Of a DNA stretch of 64,000 nucleotides, positions 9,012-17,831 are shown one piece after another. The translations under genes were made by a program, and so were the position numbers. The DNA comes from CAZLFA01 sp964558665 (GTDB lineage Bacteria > Desulfobacterota > Syntrophia > Syntrophales > PHBD01): the NCBI GenBank assembly GCA_964558665.1, contig CAZLFA010000004.1, positions 55,280-119,279 of the forward strand, read 5' to 3'. The notes under the pieces were generated by a model. That model was not told where the DNA came from. It saw nothing but the letters and a program-made list of their open reading frames with translations, and searched no databases. Positions within the stretch are counted from its first letter, which is position 1, and each line of letters begins with the position of its first letter.

Positions 9012-9458
9012 ATGAGAGACGAAGATAAATCAAAAGCCCAATTGATTGAAGAATTGGTCGAGCTGAGGCGCAGGATAGCAAGAACGGAGAAAGCAGAAGG
9101 CAGGGACGATCTCAAGATACTTATGGCATCCATACTCGACTCCATAGATCATGCTGTTATCGGTCTCAGGGACAGGATTGTTATCTTTGCCAATAATGCT
9201 GTATTTAATGTCTTTGGCTGGAAGCCTGAAGAGCTGATTGGAAAAAGTACCAGGGTTTTATACCGTTCAGACCAGGAATTTGAAGAAATCGCCCGGCACT
9301 TCTATCCGGCTTTAATGGGAAACAACATTCACACCGAGGAGTATATTTGCAGGCACCGCAAAGAATATGATATCTTATGCCGCATAAGAGCTTCCAGAGT
9401 AGGTGATGAACTAAAGAATCGCATGATTGTAGTTTCATATGAACTTATAGATAAATAG
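9012..9458 (+). CDS. Stand-alone PAS-domain protein
   Basis: A 148-residue protein with a short charged helix (1-36) followed by one PAS domain (about 37-145: ILDSIDHAVIGLRDRIVIFANNAVFNVFGWKPEELIGKS). A GGTGG ribosome-binding stretch lies 8 bases before the ATG. No kinase, cyclase or methyl-accepting domain follows, whereas related segments usually form the sensor part of a larger kinase. It sits between the broken FIST-kinase and a single-domain response regulator, so it is either a small sensory adaptor or the surviving front end of a kinase that has lost its catalytic part. Confidence 0.72.
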   Translation: MRDEDKSKAQLIEELVELRRRIARTEKAEGRDDLKILMASILDSIDHAVIGLRDRIVIFANNAVFNVFGWKPEELIGKSTRVLYRSDQEFEEIARHFYPALMGNNIHTEEYICRHRKEYDILCRIRASRVGDELKNRMIVVSYELIDK

Positions 9459-9490
9459 CGAAAAATGGACATTAAGGGGGATTATTAATA

Positions 9491-9949
9491 ATGAATAGCA
9501 GTTTTTATGAACCTATGATTGAAATATTGCTGGTTGAAGACAACAAGAGCGACGAGGAATTGGCTCTTCATGCCTTGAGGAAAAATAAAATTGCTAACCG
9601 GATTCATGTAGTACGTGATGGTGAAGAAGCCCTGGATTTTATATTTTGCAGGGGAACGTATTCTGATAGAGATTTCAAAAATATGCCCAAACTGATCCTG
9701 CTGGATCTCAAACTGCCCAAGATCGATGGAATAGAAGTGTTGCGCTATATAAAGTCTGACGCCCGCACTCAAAGCTTGCCTGTAGTTGTTCTTACTACAT
9801 CCCGGGAAGAGAAGGACATCGTCGAGACATATCGCCTGGGGGTGAACAGTTACATATTGAAGCCTGTTGATTTTGATCAATTCGCAGATGCCGTACGTCA
9901 GATAGGCCTCTACTGGATGCTGCTTAATCAACCCCCCATAATTGAGTAG
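9491..9949 (+). CDS. Single-domain response regulator, Rcp1-like
   Basis: A 152-residue receiver without an output domain. It has the acidic pair VEDN near the N-terminus, the phosphoacceptor Asp in LILLDLKLPKIDG, a Thr in VLTTS and the Lys in YILKPVDF. The long beta4-alpha4 region and the insertion FCRGTYSDRDFKN resemble the Rcp1 group, which is normally phosphorylated by phytochrome-like kinases. A strong AAGGGGGA ribosome-binding site precedes the ATG. It probably once partnered the kinase now broken at 7820-8964; today it may take phosphate from the hybrid kinase at 5452 or from a kinase elsewhere. Confidence 0.9.
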   Translation: MNSSFYEPMIEILLVEDNKSDEELALHALRKNKIANRIHVVRDGEEALDFIFCRGTYSDRDFKNMPKLILLDLKLPKIDGIEVLRYIKSDARTQSLPVVVLTTSREEKDIVETYRLGVNSYILKPVDFDQFADAVRQIGLYWMLLNQPPIIE

Positions 9950-10010
9950 TAATAATTGCAGATTCTTTGAGTGTGCTCATTCTCTTTTAAATTACAAACA
10001 GGAACGAACT

Positions 10011-11063
10011 ATGGACGACAGTATCAATTTTGTAAATGCTGAAGGGATTGGCGAACAATCGTTAAATTCGCTCAGGGAACTGCTTCGCATTATGAAATAT
10101 CCTTTCCGTAAAGGAGATAGGATAGGGATTAAACTGCATTGGGGAGAAAGAGGAAACAAAAGCTTCCTGCCGCCATTATACGCCAGAGAAATTGTGCAAT
10201 ATCTTGTCGGCCTTGGTGCAAAACCTTTCATATTCGATACAACGGTACTCTATTCAGGAGGAAGACGAAACGGTGCTGATGCTCTGGCAACTGCCAGACA
10301 GCACGGATATCATGAGGAGTATCTTGGATGCCCGGTGGTTATAGCCGATGGAATGGATGGACGGAATGTTATTTACATACAAGCAGGTTACAAGCATTTT
10401 CAGGAGGTTCAAGTAGCCTCCGTATTTGATACTACAGACGGATATGTAATTTTTTCCCATTTTAAAGGACACATGGCATCAGGCTTCGGAGGTTCAATAA
10501 AAAACATTTCAATGGGTTTTGCATCTCGTGCGCAAAAACAGCGAATGCATGCCGATGTTAAACCTGTCTTGAAAAAAAATAGTTGTTCCCGTTGTGGACT
10601 ATGCGTTGAAATCTGCCCTGCAGGTACGGCAATCGGCAGTGAAGACGATTATCCCTCCTACAACCTTGATTTATGTGTTGGATGTGCACAGTGCATTGGT
10701 CTCTGTCCGGAAGAGGCCCTCGAAACCTCCTGGCAATGTGAACATAACGTGTTTCAGGAAAAACTAGTCGAAACGGCGGCAGCTGTATGGAAGAAGATCG
10801 GCGATAAAACCATTTTGATAAATGCACTTCTTAAAATAACAGCGGATTGTGACTGCCTTCCCGGAAGGAATCCCGTTATTTCCCCGGACAAGGGTTTTAT
10901 AGGTGGCTATCATCCTTCCGATGTTGATGCATCATCAATTATGCGTATGGGCCATAAGGCAATAGACAATACACATCCTCATGTTCCCTGGCGGCACCAG
11001 TTTCATTATTGTCAGTCAATAGGCTTTCACCAAGGTGATATATATATAGCCTCTCCCTGGTGA
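10011..11063 (+). CDS. DUF362 protein with two [4Fe-4S] ferredoxin motifs
   Basis: A 350-residue protein with an N-terminal DUF362 domain (KGDRIGIKLHWGERGNKSFLPP, FSHFKGHMASGFGGSIKNISMGFASR) and a ferredoxin-like insert with two CxxCxxCxxxC clusters (CSRCGLCVEICP and CVGCAQCIGLCP). Such proteins are common in anaerobes and presumably handle electrons; the substrate is unknown. I start the gene at the ATG at 10011, which has an AGGA site 7 bases upstream, rather than at the in-frame ATG at 9942 that would overlap the response regulator. No membrane segment is present. Confidence 0.88.
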   Translation: MDDSINFVNAEGIGEQSLNSLRELLRIMKYPFRKGDRIGIKLHWGERGNKSFLPPLYAREIVQYLVGLGAKPFIFDTTVLYSGGRRNGADALATARQHGYHEEYLGCPVVIADGMDGRNVIYIQAGYKHFQEVQVASVFDTTDGYVIFSHFKGHMASGFGGSIKNISMGFASRAQKQRMHADVKPVLKKNSCSRCGLCVEICPAGTAIGSEDDYPSYNLDLCVGCAQCIGLCPEEALETSWQCEHNVFQEKLVETAAAVWKKIGDKTILINALLKITADCDCLPGRNPVISPDKGFIGGYHPSDVDASSIMRMGHKAIDNTHPHVPWRHQFHYCQSIGFHQGDIYIASPW

Positions 11064-11111
11064 ATCGTTTAACAATAAGGCGTCATAAATTACTTCATTG
11101 CAGAAAGGCAC

Positions 11112-11666
11112 TTGTTCTTGAAAAAAAAGGATTTACTTCATTCTCGAAACATAACCGTGAATTGTTTCGAGGTGGATGAAAATACTTTACTGGTAGAAGG
11201 AACACTCAGCGACGAAAGATTGTTTCCTTCGATTGTTTACACGGCAAATTCAATGCGCGACCCCGGTATTCTCCATATGATGTCCATATCTATGACCTTA
11301 AGCATACCGAGACTCAAGATCAGGAAAGTAGACGCCGAAATCACGGCATCTCCAATCCAGGGCTGTAGCGAAATTGTGACAAAGCTTCATCAACTTGAGG
11401 GAATTGCTATCAAATCAGGATTCACTAATGACGTCAGGAAAATCCTGGGTAAAGCTGAAGGTTGCATTCATCTCACCAATCTGATCCTGGCAATGAGCTC
11501 TGCCGCTGTTCAGGGACTTTGGGCATTTTTCAGCCGCATTCGGGAAAACGGCAAGCCGTCAATGCCGGGGACTGATCCGGCCATGATCATAAACAGTTGC
11601 TGGATGTGGCGTGATGACGGCCCTATGGCCAAAAGATTCAAGGAATTGCGCAAAATCAAGGATTAG
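11112..11666 (+). CDS. DUF2889-family protein
   Basis: A protein of about 183 residues matching the DUF2889 pattern: LLHSRNITVNCFEVDENTLLVEG at the start, a HMMSISMTLSI strand, SPIQGCSEI, and a conserved EGCIHLTNLI segment. The family is of unknown function and occurs widely in Proteobacteria and Desulfobacterota. Start choice is uncertain: TTG codons lie at 11112 and 11118, and the AAAGG site fits the second better. It ends 3 bases before cmk and is probably co-transcribed with it. No signal peptide or metal motif is obvious apart from the conserved Cys/His positions. Confidence 0.75.
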   Translation: MFLKKKDLLHSRNITVNCFEVDENTLLVEGTLSDERLFPSIVYTANSMRDPGILHMMSISMTLSIPRLKIRKVDAEITASPIQGCSEIVTKLHQLEGIAIKSGFTNDVRKILGKAEGCIHLTNLILAMSSAAVQGLWAFFSRIRENGKPSMPGTDPAMIINSCWMWRDDGPMAKRFKELRKIKD

Positions 11667-11669
11667 AGA

Positions 11670-12329
11670 ATGATCATAACAATCGATGGTCCTGCCGGAG
11701 CAGGCAAAAGCACAATAAGCAAGGCACTGGCCAAAAGAACATCATTCACATATCTCGACACCGGAGCGCTGTACAGGGCCGTTGCTCTTAAGGTTGATGA
11801 GGAGGGCATATCGCCGGATGACGAATTTCTCCTGTCCGATTTATGCAGCAGAATCAATATATCTCTGTCCAATTTTGGAGATCAACTCAGAATATTCATT
11901 GATAATAGAGATGTAACGGATAAGCTTCGCAAAGAAAAAATAAGCGGACTTGCCTCACAAATTTCCGCTTTGCCTGCTGTCAGATCGGCGCTGCTCCCTA
12001 TTCAACGCAAGGCAGCAGAAAATGGCAATATTGTGGCAGAAGGCCGTGATATGGGTACCGTGGTTTTTCCAAATGCCGATTACAAATTTTACCTTGATGC
12101 CAGCATAGATGAACGTGCAAGGCGACGCTTCAGAGATGTTTGTGAATACGAAAAGGGGTTGCAACTGGATAATGTAAAAAGAGATATTTATAATCGGGAT
12201 TTGCAGGACAGTTCCCGCATAACTGCCCCCCTGAAAATACCCGACAACGCCATAGTCATTGACTCGACGGAAATGTCTGTATCAGATGTAGTTGACAAGA
12301 TTGCAGATGTAATTCAATACCCCTCCTGA
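11670..12329 (+). CDS. cmk: Cytidylate kinase
   Basis: A 219-residue CMP/dCMP kinase that transfers phosphate from ATP to CMP. It has the P-loop GPAGAGKST (residues 7-15), the substrate-site YLDTGALYRAVAL and the GRDMGTVVFPNA segment, plus a lid with DASIDERARRRF. Length is normal for the family. The cmk-rpsA order is conserved in many Proteobacteria, and rpsA follows here after a 238-base leader. Confidence 0.96.
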   Translation: MIITIDGPAGAGKSTISKALAKRTSFTYLDTGALYRAVALKVDEEGISPDDEFLLSDLCSRINISLSNFGDQLRIFIDNRDVTDKLRKEKISGLASQISALPAVRSALLPIQRKAAENGNIVAEGRDMGTVVFPNADYKFYLDASIDERARRRFRDVCEYEKGLQLDNVKRDIYNRDLQDSSRITAPLKIPDNAIVIDSTEMSVSDVVDKIADVIQYPS

Positions 12330-12567
12330 AACTGTTTTCATCCTGAAATTCAGTACAAGAGACAATCTCTCTCTGTTTCTTATCCCATACCGGCAATAAG
12401 ATCAAAGCATTGCACAAAATACATACTAAGAAAACCATACACGCGCGGCAGTCGAGAAGCTTACGATGGTACATTAAAGTTCATATTTATAAGCTTGATA
12501 TTTTAAAATCAGTGTGTTAGTCCACTTAGGTTATTTGGGTTTAAATAAAACAGGGGGTAACGTCTTA

Positions 12568-14319
12568 ATGGTTAACACAAACAACTCAATTTCAGAAAAA
12601 CAGCAGGACAATTCAACGGAAATCAAGGAAAATATCGAGACCAAGAAGGCTGAAGATATGGGGTTCAGAGAATTATATGAACAAAGCCTGCAAAGTCTCC
12701 AAATGGGTGAGATCGTGACCGGAAAGGTCGTACAGATAAATGCGGATGTGGTTATGGTCGACGTAGGCTGGAAGACTGAAGGCTACATTCCCGCCAAAGA
12801 ATTACGTGACAGCCAGGGAAATATCCATGTTGCTGTAGGAGATGAAATCGAAGTTCTTGTTGATAGAAGAGATGCTGAAGGTAATCTGGTTTTATCCAGG
12901 GACAAGGCAGCCAAGATTAAGGTTTGGGATGATATTAGATTAGCATACGAACAAAACGAGCCTGTAAAGGGAACCATCATGGAGAGATTGAAAGGAGGGT
13001 TGTCGGTTGATATCGGTGTGACAGCTTTCTTGCCAGGTTCCCAAGTGGACATACGTCCCACAAGAGACTTGGAAAAGTTCGTGGGACAGACATTCATGTT
13101 CAATATACTCAAGTATGATCGTAAAAGAAATAATGTAGTTCTGTCCAGGAGAATAATTCTTGAGAAAGAAAGGGAAGAAGAAAAGAAAGACACTCTTGCT
13201 CACCTGGAAGAAGGAATAATTGTCGAGGGTGTGATTAAAAATATTACGGATTATGGTCTTTTCATAGATTTAGGCGGAATAGATGGGTTGCTTCACGTAA
13301 CAGACATATCATGGGGGCGTATCTCAAGACCTGCAGATTCATTCAGCAGAGGAGATAAAATAAAGGTTAAGGTTCTTTCATTTGACCGCGCCAAGGAAAG
13401 AGTCTCTCTCGGCCTGAAACAGATGTCCGAAAACCCGTGGACTGAAATAGGCAATAAATACAAAGTAGGTTCGATAGTTAAAGGAAAAGTCGTTAATGTT
13501 ATGGATTACGGCGCCTTTGTGGAGCTGGAGCCCGGAGTGGAAGGTCTGATACATGTGTCAGAGATGTTCTGGACAAGAGAGATCAAACATCCATCTAAGA
13601 TTTTAACAGCCGGCAGTGAAGTCAGCGTGATGGTTCTTGATGTCAATTCCGAGGCCAAGCGCATTTCACTTGGCCTGAAGCAAACGACCATGAATCCATG
13701 GGAAACTTTGAAGCAAAAGTATCCTGAAGGAACGGTAGTGAAAGGAATTATTAGAAATATAACCAACTTTGGAATATTTGTAGGAGTGGAAGAGGGTATT
13801 GACGGGCTGGTACATGTATCAGATATTTCCTGGAAACAGAGAGTTAAACATCCATCTGAATTTTACAAAAAAGGGCAGGAAATTGAGGCAGTGGTCCTGA
13901 GTGTAGACGTGGAGAATGAAAAGTTTTCTCTGGGCATCAAGCAAATCGAGAAGAATCCATGGGATGAATTGGCAAATAAATACACCATCGGATCTGTAGT
14001 AACCGGCAAGGTTACAAACATAACAGATTTTGGAATATTTGTTGAGATAGAGGAAGGCATCGAAGGACTGGTGCATATATCCGAATTAAGTTCGAAACGT
14101 GTCAAAGCGGCATCTGAGGTATTTAACGTTGGTGATTCTGTTACGGCCATGGTTAAAAGTATCGATCCCAAAAGCAAGAAAATACGCTTGAGTGTAAAAG
14201 AGATGGAAAGTCCCAGTGCCGAAGAGACTGACATTAATCAATACCTGAATAATAAAGGCAATTTAAGTTCAAACCTGGGGAAAGCGCTTGCTGATATTAA
14301 GATAGGAGATACCGATTAG
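12568..14319 (+). CDS. rpsA: 30S ribosomal protein S1
   Basis: A 583-residue protein with six S1 RNA-binding repeats. The first two are the degenerate ribosome-binding ones (GEIVTGKVVQINADVVMVDVG, VKGTIMERLKGGLSVDIG); the other four each carry a GxFV/LFI-x-L core and the GLxHVSD/E motif, ending in SLGLKQ-type strands. S1 recruits mRNA to the 30S subunit. The start is the ATG at 12568, with an AGGGGG site 10 bases upstream, rather than the in-frame codon at 12514. The 238-base region before it is long enough to hold its own promoter and an autoregulatory leader; I see no clear hexamer pair or defined structure. Confidence 0.97.
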   Translation: MVNTNNSISEKQQDNSTEIKENIETKKAEDMGFRELYEQSLQSLQMGEIVTGKVVQINADVVMVDVGWKTEGYIPAKELRDSQGNIHVAVGDEIEVLVDRRDAEGNLVLSRDKAAKIKVWDDIRLAYEQNEPVKGTIMERLKGGLSVDIGVTAFLPGSQVDIRPTRDLEKFVGQTFMFNILKYDRKRNNVVLSRRIILEKEREEEKKDTLAHLEEGIIVEGVIKNITDYGLFIDLGGIDGLLHVTDISWGRISRPADSFSRGDKIKVKVLSFDRAKERVSLGLKQMSENPWTEIGNKYKVGSIVKGKVVNVMDYGAFVELEPGVEGLIHVSEMFWTREIKHPSKILTAGSEVSVMVLDVNSEAKRISLGLKQTTMNPWETLKQKYPEGTVVKGIIRNITNFGIFVGVEEGIDGLVHVSDISWKQRVKHPSEFYKKGQEIEAVVLSVDVENEKFSLGIKQIEKNPWDELANKYTIGSVVTGKVTNITDFGIFVEIEEGIEGLVHISELSSKRVKAASEVFNVGDSVTAMVKSIDPKSKKIRLSVKEMESPSAEETDINQYLNNKGNLSSNLGKALADIKIGDTD

Positions 14320-14335
14320 AGAGGGCTTATAACAG

Positions 14336-15229
14336 ATGATAAGAAAACACCCCGTTATTTTCGGGATAATTCTTCTGTTTCTAACAGCTTTTTTTTTCAT
14401 CCTGGCGGTTATTGGCTTAAGCTCTATAAAAGGAAATCGACATGCCCTGTCTCTGAATGACAAGGTCGGTATTGTTCCTGTTGACGGTGTAATCAGTGAT
14501 TCTAAGGATATAGTTGAACAGATTGAAAAATTCGACCGGGATGAGACAATAAAAGCGGTCGTAATAAGAATTGATTCACCGGGCGGCGGCGTTGCGCCAT
14601 CACAGGAAATATACGGCGCGATAATCGAGTTAAAAAAGAAGAAAAAAGTTGTTGCATCCATGGGATCTGTGTCAGCGTCCGGTGGATATCTCATCTCTTG
14701 CGCTGCTGATAAAATAGTAGCGAATCCCGGTACAGTCACAGGCAGTATATCAGCAATAATGCACTTTGCAAATGCTGAAGAGTTAATGAAAAAAATTGGA
14801 CTTAAAGGATCCGTAATAAAAAGTGGAAAATTCAAGGATATAGGCTCCCCTCTCCGGGAAATGACGGAAGAAGAAAAAGCTATTATTCAGGGTTTAATCG
14901 ATGATATTTATGAGCAGTTCCTGGAAGTGATCATATTGAATCGTAAGATACCCAAAGAAGAATTAATAAAGATTGCGGATGGTCGGGTTTTTTCTGGAAG
15001 ACAGGCAAAACAGCTAAAACTGGTTGATGAGATAGGTGACCTGAATTATGCAGTTCGTCTCGCGGCCAGTATCAGTGGCATAAAAGAAAAACCGGAAACA
15101 GTATATCCTGTGAAAAAGAAATCTACTTTCTTTGATCTGGTATTTCAGGATATTTCCGCCGCGTTATCAATGCATTTGAAAGAAAGAAGCATGGGTTTAA
15201 GCGGTGTCAATTATCTTTACCAGCCTTAA
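14336..15229 (+). CDS. sppA: Signal peptide peptidase SppA, short form
   Basis: A 297-residue inner-membrane serine protease that degrades released signal peptides. One N-terminal membrane segment (about residues 8-28) is followed by a ClpP-like fold. By comparison with the Bacillus enzyme the Ser/Lys dyad is S115 (SVSASGGYL) and K167 (SGKFKDIG). The length fits the single-domain form, not the duplicated E. coli form. It lies between rpsA and the IHF/HU gene with short gaps, an arrangement I associate with Desulfobacterota. A second SppA-like gene is at 62065. Confidence 0.94.
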   Translation: MIRKHPVIFGIILLFLTAFFFILAVIGLSSIKGNRHALSLNDKVGIVPVDGVISDSKDIVEQIEKFDRDETIKAVVIRIDSPGGGVAPSQEIYGAIIELKKKKKVVASMGSVSASGGYLISCAADKIVANPGTVTGSISAIMHFANAEELMKKIGLKGSVIKSGKFKDIGSPLREMTEEEKAIIQGLIDDIYEQFLEVIILNRKIPKEELIKIADGRVFSGRQAKQLKLVDEIGDLNYAVRLAASISGIKEKPETVYPVKKKSTFFDLVFQDISAALSMHLKERSMGLSGVNYLYQP

Positions 15230-15235
15230 TTTGGA

Positions 15236-15529
15236 ATGACCAAGAAAGACCTCATTAAAAAAACCTCAGAAGTTCTTGATAAAGAATATAATGAACAAGA
15301 TATAACCATTGCAGTGAATGCTATATTTTTCGCGATTATTAACGCAATGAGCAACAACAAACGTGTAGAAATAAGAGGCTTCGGCAGTTTTTCTGTTCGC
15401 GAACGGAGTGCAAGAAAAGGAAGGAATCCCCAAACAGGTGATTTCGTTGATGTGGATTTCAGGAAAGTCCCTTTCTTTAAAGCGGGTAAAGAGCTAAAGG
15501 ACATGGTGAATGGCAAATACAGCTTATAA
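15236..15529 (+). CDS. ihfB: Integration host factor beta-type / HU-family DNA-binding protein
   Basis: A 97-residue DNA-bending protein. It shows the family core with ANAIFFAIINAMSNNKRVEIRGFGSFSVRERSARKGRNPQTG, where the RNPQTG arm intercalates into DNA, and the C-terminal helix FKAGKELKDMV. The position after rpsA mirrors the rpsA-ihfB order of enterobacteria, supporting an IHF-beta rather than HU label, though the family cannot be split with certainty by eye. Its last 20 bases overlap the next gene. Confidence 0.88.
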   Translation: MTKKDLIKKTSEVLDKEYNEQDITIAVNAIFFAIINAMSNNKRVEIRGFGSFSVRERSARKGRNPQTGDFVDVDFRKVPFFKAGKELKDMVNGKYSL

Positions 15530-16304
15530 GACCATTATTCTCGACAAAAAAGATGGCTACGCAGTCGTTACCATGAATCGTCCTCGAGAGATGAATGCTC
15601 TATCTGAAGACATGCGAAGTGAATTACTTTTATGTTTCAAAAGCTTGGAAAATGATGACAAGATAAGGTCAATTGTTCTCACTGGAGGAGATTTTGTTTT
15701 CTCAGCCGGCATGGATTTAAAAGAGATGTCCATGCTTCCTGATGAACAGATAGATGCCTACTTTAAATCAATAACAAAATACCTTCAGAAGATATATTCG
15801 TTGAGGAAGCCCGTTGTTGCAGCCGTTGGAGGTATTGCTCTGGGTGGGGGGTTTAATCTCGCGATTGTTTGCGATATAATAATTGCATCCGAGTCAGCAA
15901 TATTTGGACACCCGGAATTAAAATTTGGTTTAAATCCGCTTTTTACACCTATAGTTCAATTAGTCGGCATGTCCAAGGCCAAAGAAATTACAATGCTTGG
16001 AGAACCTATAGGTGCAAAAGAAGCTCACAGGATAGGACTTGTAAATAAAGTGGCGCCGCCCGAAAAATTCATGTGTGAGGCGATATCAATGGCAGAAGAA
16101 CTTGCTATGAGATCGCCCGAAGCGATTGAAACTGTCAAAAAAATATCAAACATTTCTCTTCATCTCGACAAGAACAATTCCCTGGAATTGGAATTCAGCG
16201 CGTCAGCGATGCTTTTTTCCCGACCGGAAAGAAAGGCAAAAATGAATGAGTTTATCATGAACGAATTCATAAACAAGATGAAGAGACAAAAATCAAACCT
16301 GTAA
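15510..16304 (+). CDS. Enoyl-CoA hydratase/isomerase family protein
   Basis: A 264-residue crotonase-fold protein. The oxyanion-hole segments are FSAGMDLKEM and GGIALGGGFNLAI, and the conserved acidic residue is in FGHPELKFGLNP. These support hydratase or isomerase chemistry on an acyl-CoA; the exact substrate is not readable. It overlaps the IHF gene by 20 bases, so it is translated from the same message. In a syntrophic or beta-oxidising anaerobe it would serve acyl-CoA metabolism. No dehydrogenase or thiolase is adjacent. Confidence 0.88.
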   Translation: MANTAYKTIILDKKDGYAVVTMNRPREMNALSEDMRSELLLCFKSLENDDKIRSIVLTGGDFVFSAGMDLKEMSMLPDEQIDAYFKSITKYLQKIYSLRKPVVAAVGGIALGGGFNLAIVCDIIIASESAIFGHPELKFGLNPLFTPIVQLVGMSKAKEITMLGEPIGAKEAHRIGLVNKVAPPEKFMCEAISMAEELAMRSPEAIETVKKISNISLHLDKNNSLELEFSASAMLFSRPERKAKMNEFIMNEFINKMKRQKSNL

Positions 16305-16383
16305 ACATTTTCAAAATTTTTCTGCCTACCCCTCTGTTAAGCCCGTGCCTCCCGTATAAATGACATTTATTCCTCGAAATGCT

Positions 16384-16411
16384 TTGACAAACATTTATAA
16401 ACTGATATAAA
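16384..16411 (+). promoter_or_regulatory. Sigma70-type promoter upstream of homoserine dehydrogenase
   Basis: TTGACA (16384-16389) and TATAAA (16406-16411) are separated by 16 bases, in a 174-base intergenic gap. It would give a leader of about 60 bases before the ATG at 16479. Confidence 0.6.
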
Positions 16412-16478
16412 TGCGGCCGGTTATTATACTTATCATCTAAGCTATTATATAAAAATATTGAACATTAAGGAAAAGAAA

Positions 16479-17789
16479 ATGAAAACTATTTCCGTAGGCC
16501 TGATAGGCTTTGGCACCATTGGCACGGGTGTAGTTAAGATTATTCAAAATAATGCTTCATTACTCGAAAATAGACTGGGGGCAAGATTATCAATAAAGAG
16601 AATTGCAGACATTGATATCAGCACCAAAAGAGACGTAATTGTATCCCCAGAATGCCTGACTACTGATGCATATGATATTATTAATGACCCTCAAATTGAC
16701 ATCATTGTGGAACTGATTGGAGGTTATGAGCCGGCAAAGACATTTATTCTTGATGCATTATCCAAGGGAAAACATCTCGTAACAGCCAATAAAGCTCTTC
16801 TCGCAACCTATGGAAACGAAATATTCAAATCAGCTCATGAAAAGAGGATGAATATAGGATTTGAAGCCAGCGTCGGTGGTACTATTCCCATTGTCAAAAC
16901 TCTTAAAGAGTCCCTTGTGGCGAACAGAATAAAGTCAATATTAGGAATAATGAATGGTACATCAAACTTTATTTTAACAAAAATGACCGACGAGGGAAAA
17001 GAGTTTAATGCAGTTCTCAAGGAAGCTCAGGAATTAGGGTTTGCCGAGGCTGACCCGACTTTCGATATCGAAGGAATCGATACAGCTCATAAACTCGCAA
17101 TCATTTTATCATTGGCATATGGTAAAAAAGTTACGCTTGATGATATTTACAGAGAAGGCATATCAAAAATAATTCCTCAGGACATTGAGTTTGCGAGAGA
17201 GCTTGGTTATAGAATAAAATTACTTGCCATAGCGATTGACAGAGGTAATTTTATAGAAGCAAGAATTCACCCGACAATGATCCCCTTTGACCACCTTCTA
17301 GCTAATGTCAATGGGAATTATAACGCATTTCATATCATAGGAGACGCCTCTGATTCTGTTTTCTTGTATGGACAAGGGGCCGGAATGATGCCCACTGCTT
17401 CCGCCGTGGTCAGCGATATTGTAGATATTTCGCGCGAATTTTTAAAAGGGGTTTCCATAAGGGTTCCTTTAAGATCAATGAATGAAAATATTATTGATGA
17501 TATTAATTTAATGCCATTTGATGAAATTGTTACTAACTATTATTTTAGATTTGCTGCTGTTGACCGTCCTGGAGTGCTTTCAAAAATATCCGGTATCCTT
17601 GGTAGTCGAAATATCAGTATTGCGTCGGTTATACAGAAAGGGAGAAAACAGGTAGGTGCCGTTCCGGTCGTAATGACTACGCACAAAGCCAGAGAAATCG
17701 ATGTCCAGAATGCACTTTCAGAGATCGACAAACTGGATATTGTTGAAGAAAAAACCGTTTTAATCAGAATAGAAGATGATAAGCTATGA
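16479..17789 (+). CDS. hom: Homoserine dehydrogenase
   Basis: A 436-residue enzyme that reduces aspartate semialdehyde to homoserine in threonine and methionine synthesis. It has an N-terminal Rossmann motif GLIGFGTIGTGVV, the catalytic-domain segments VTANKALLA, GTSNFILTKM and FAEADPTFDIEGIDTAHKLAI, and a C-terminal ACT domain (from about residue 350: RFAAVDRPGVLSKISGILGSRNISI) for feedback by threonine. The ATG at 16479 has an AAGGA site 7 bases upstream; the earlier TTG at 16458 does not. The next gene is a proposed homoserine kinase, giving two consecutive steps. Confidence 0.96.
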   Translation: MKTISVGLIGFGTIGTGVVKIIQNNASLLENRLGARLSIKRIADIDISTKRDVIVSPECLTTDAYDIINDPQIDIIVELIGGYEPAKTFILDALSKGKHLVTANKALLATYGNEIFKSAHEKRMNIGFEASVGGTIPIVKTLKESLVANRIKSILGIMNGTSNFILTKMTDEGKEFNAVLKEAQELGFAEADPTFDIEGIDTAHKLAIILSLAYGKKVTLDDIYREGISKIIPQDIEFARELGYRIKLLAIAIDRGNFIEARIHPTMIPFDHLLANVNGNYNAFHIIGDASDSVFLYGQGAGMMPTASAVVSDIVDISREFLKGVSIRVPLRSMNENIIDDINLMPFDEIVTNYYFRFAAVDRPGVLSKISGILGSRNISIASVIQKGRKQVGAVPVVMTTHKAREIDVQNALSEIDKLDIVEEKTVLIRIEDDKL

Positions 17790-17831
17790 CCTTCTTAAGA
17801 CTGGCGGTCGTGAATAGATATTAAAATAACT

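Noticed and set aside
9485..9931. A 148-residue minus-strand frame opposite the response regulator
   Set aside because: It lies entirely opposite a clear receiver gene with an excellent ribosome-binding site.
14269..14835. A 188-residue minus-strand frame over rpsA/sppA
   Set aside because: It is antisense to two well-supported genes and its sequence mirrors the SppA codons; no homology or start signal.
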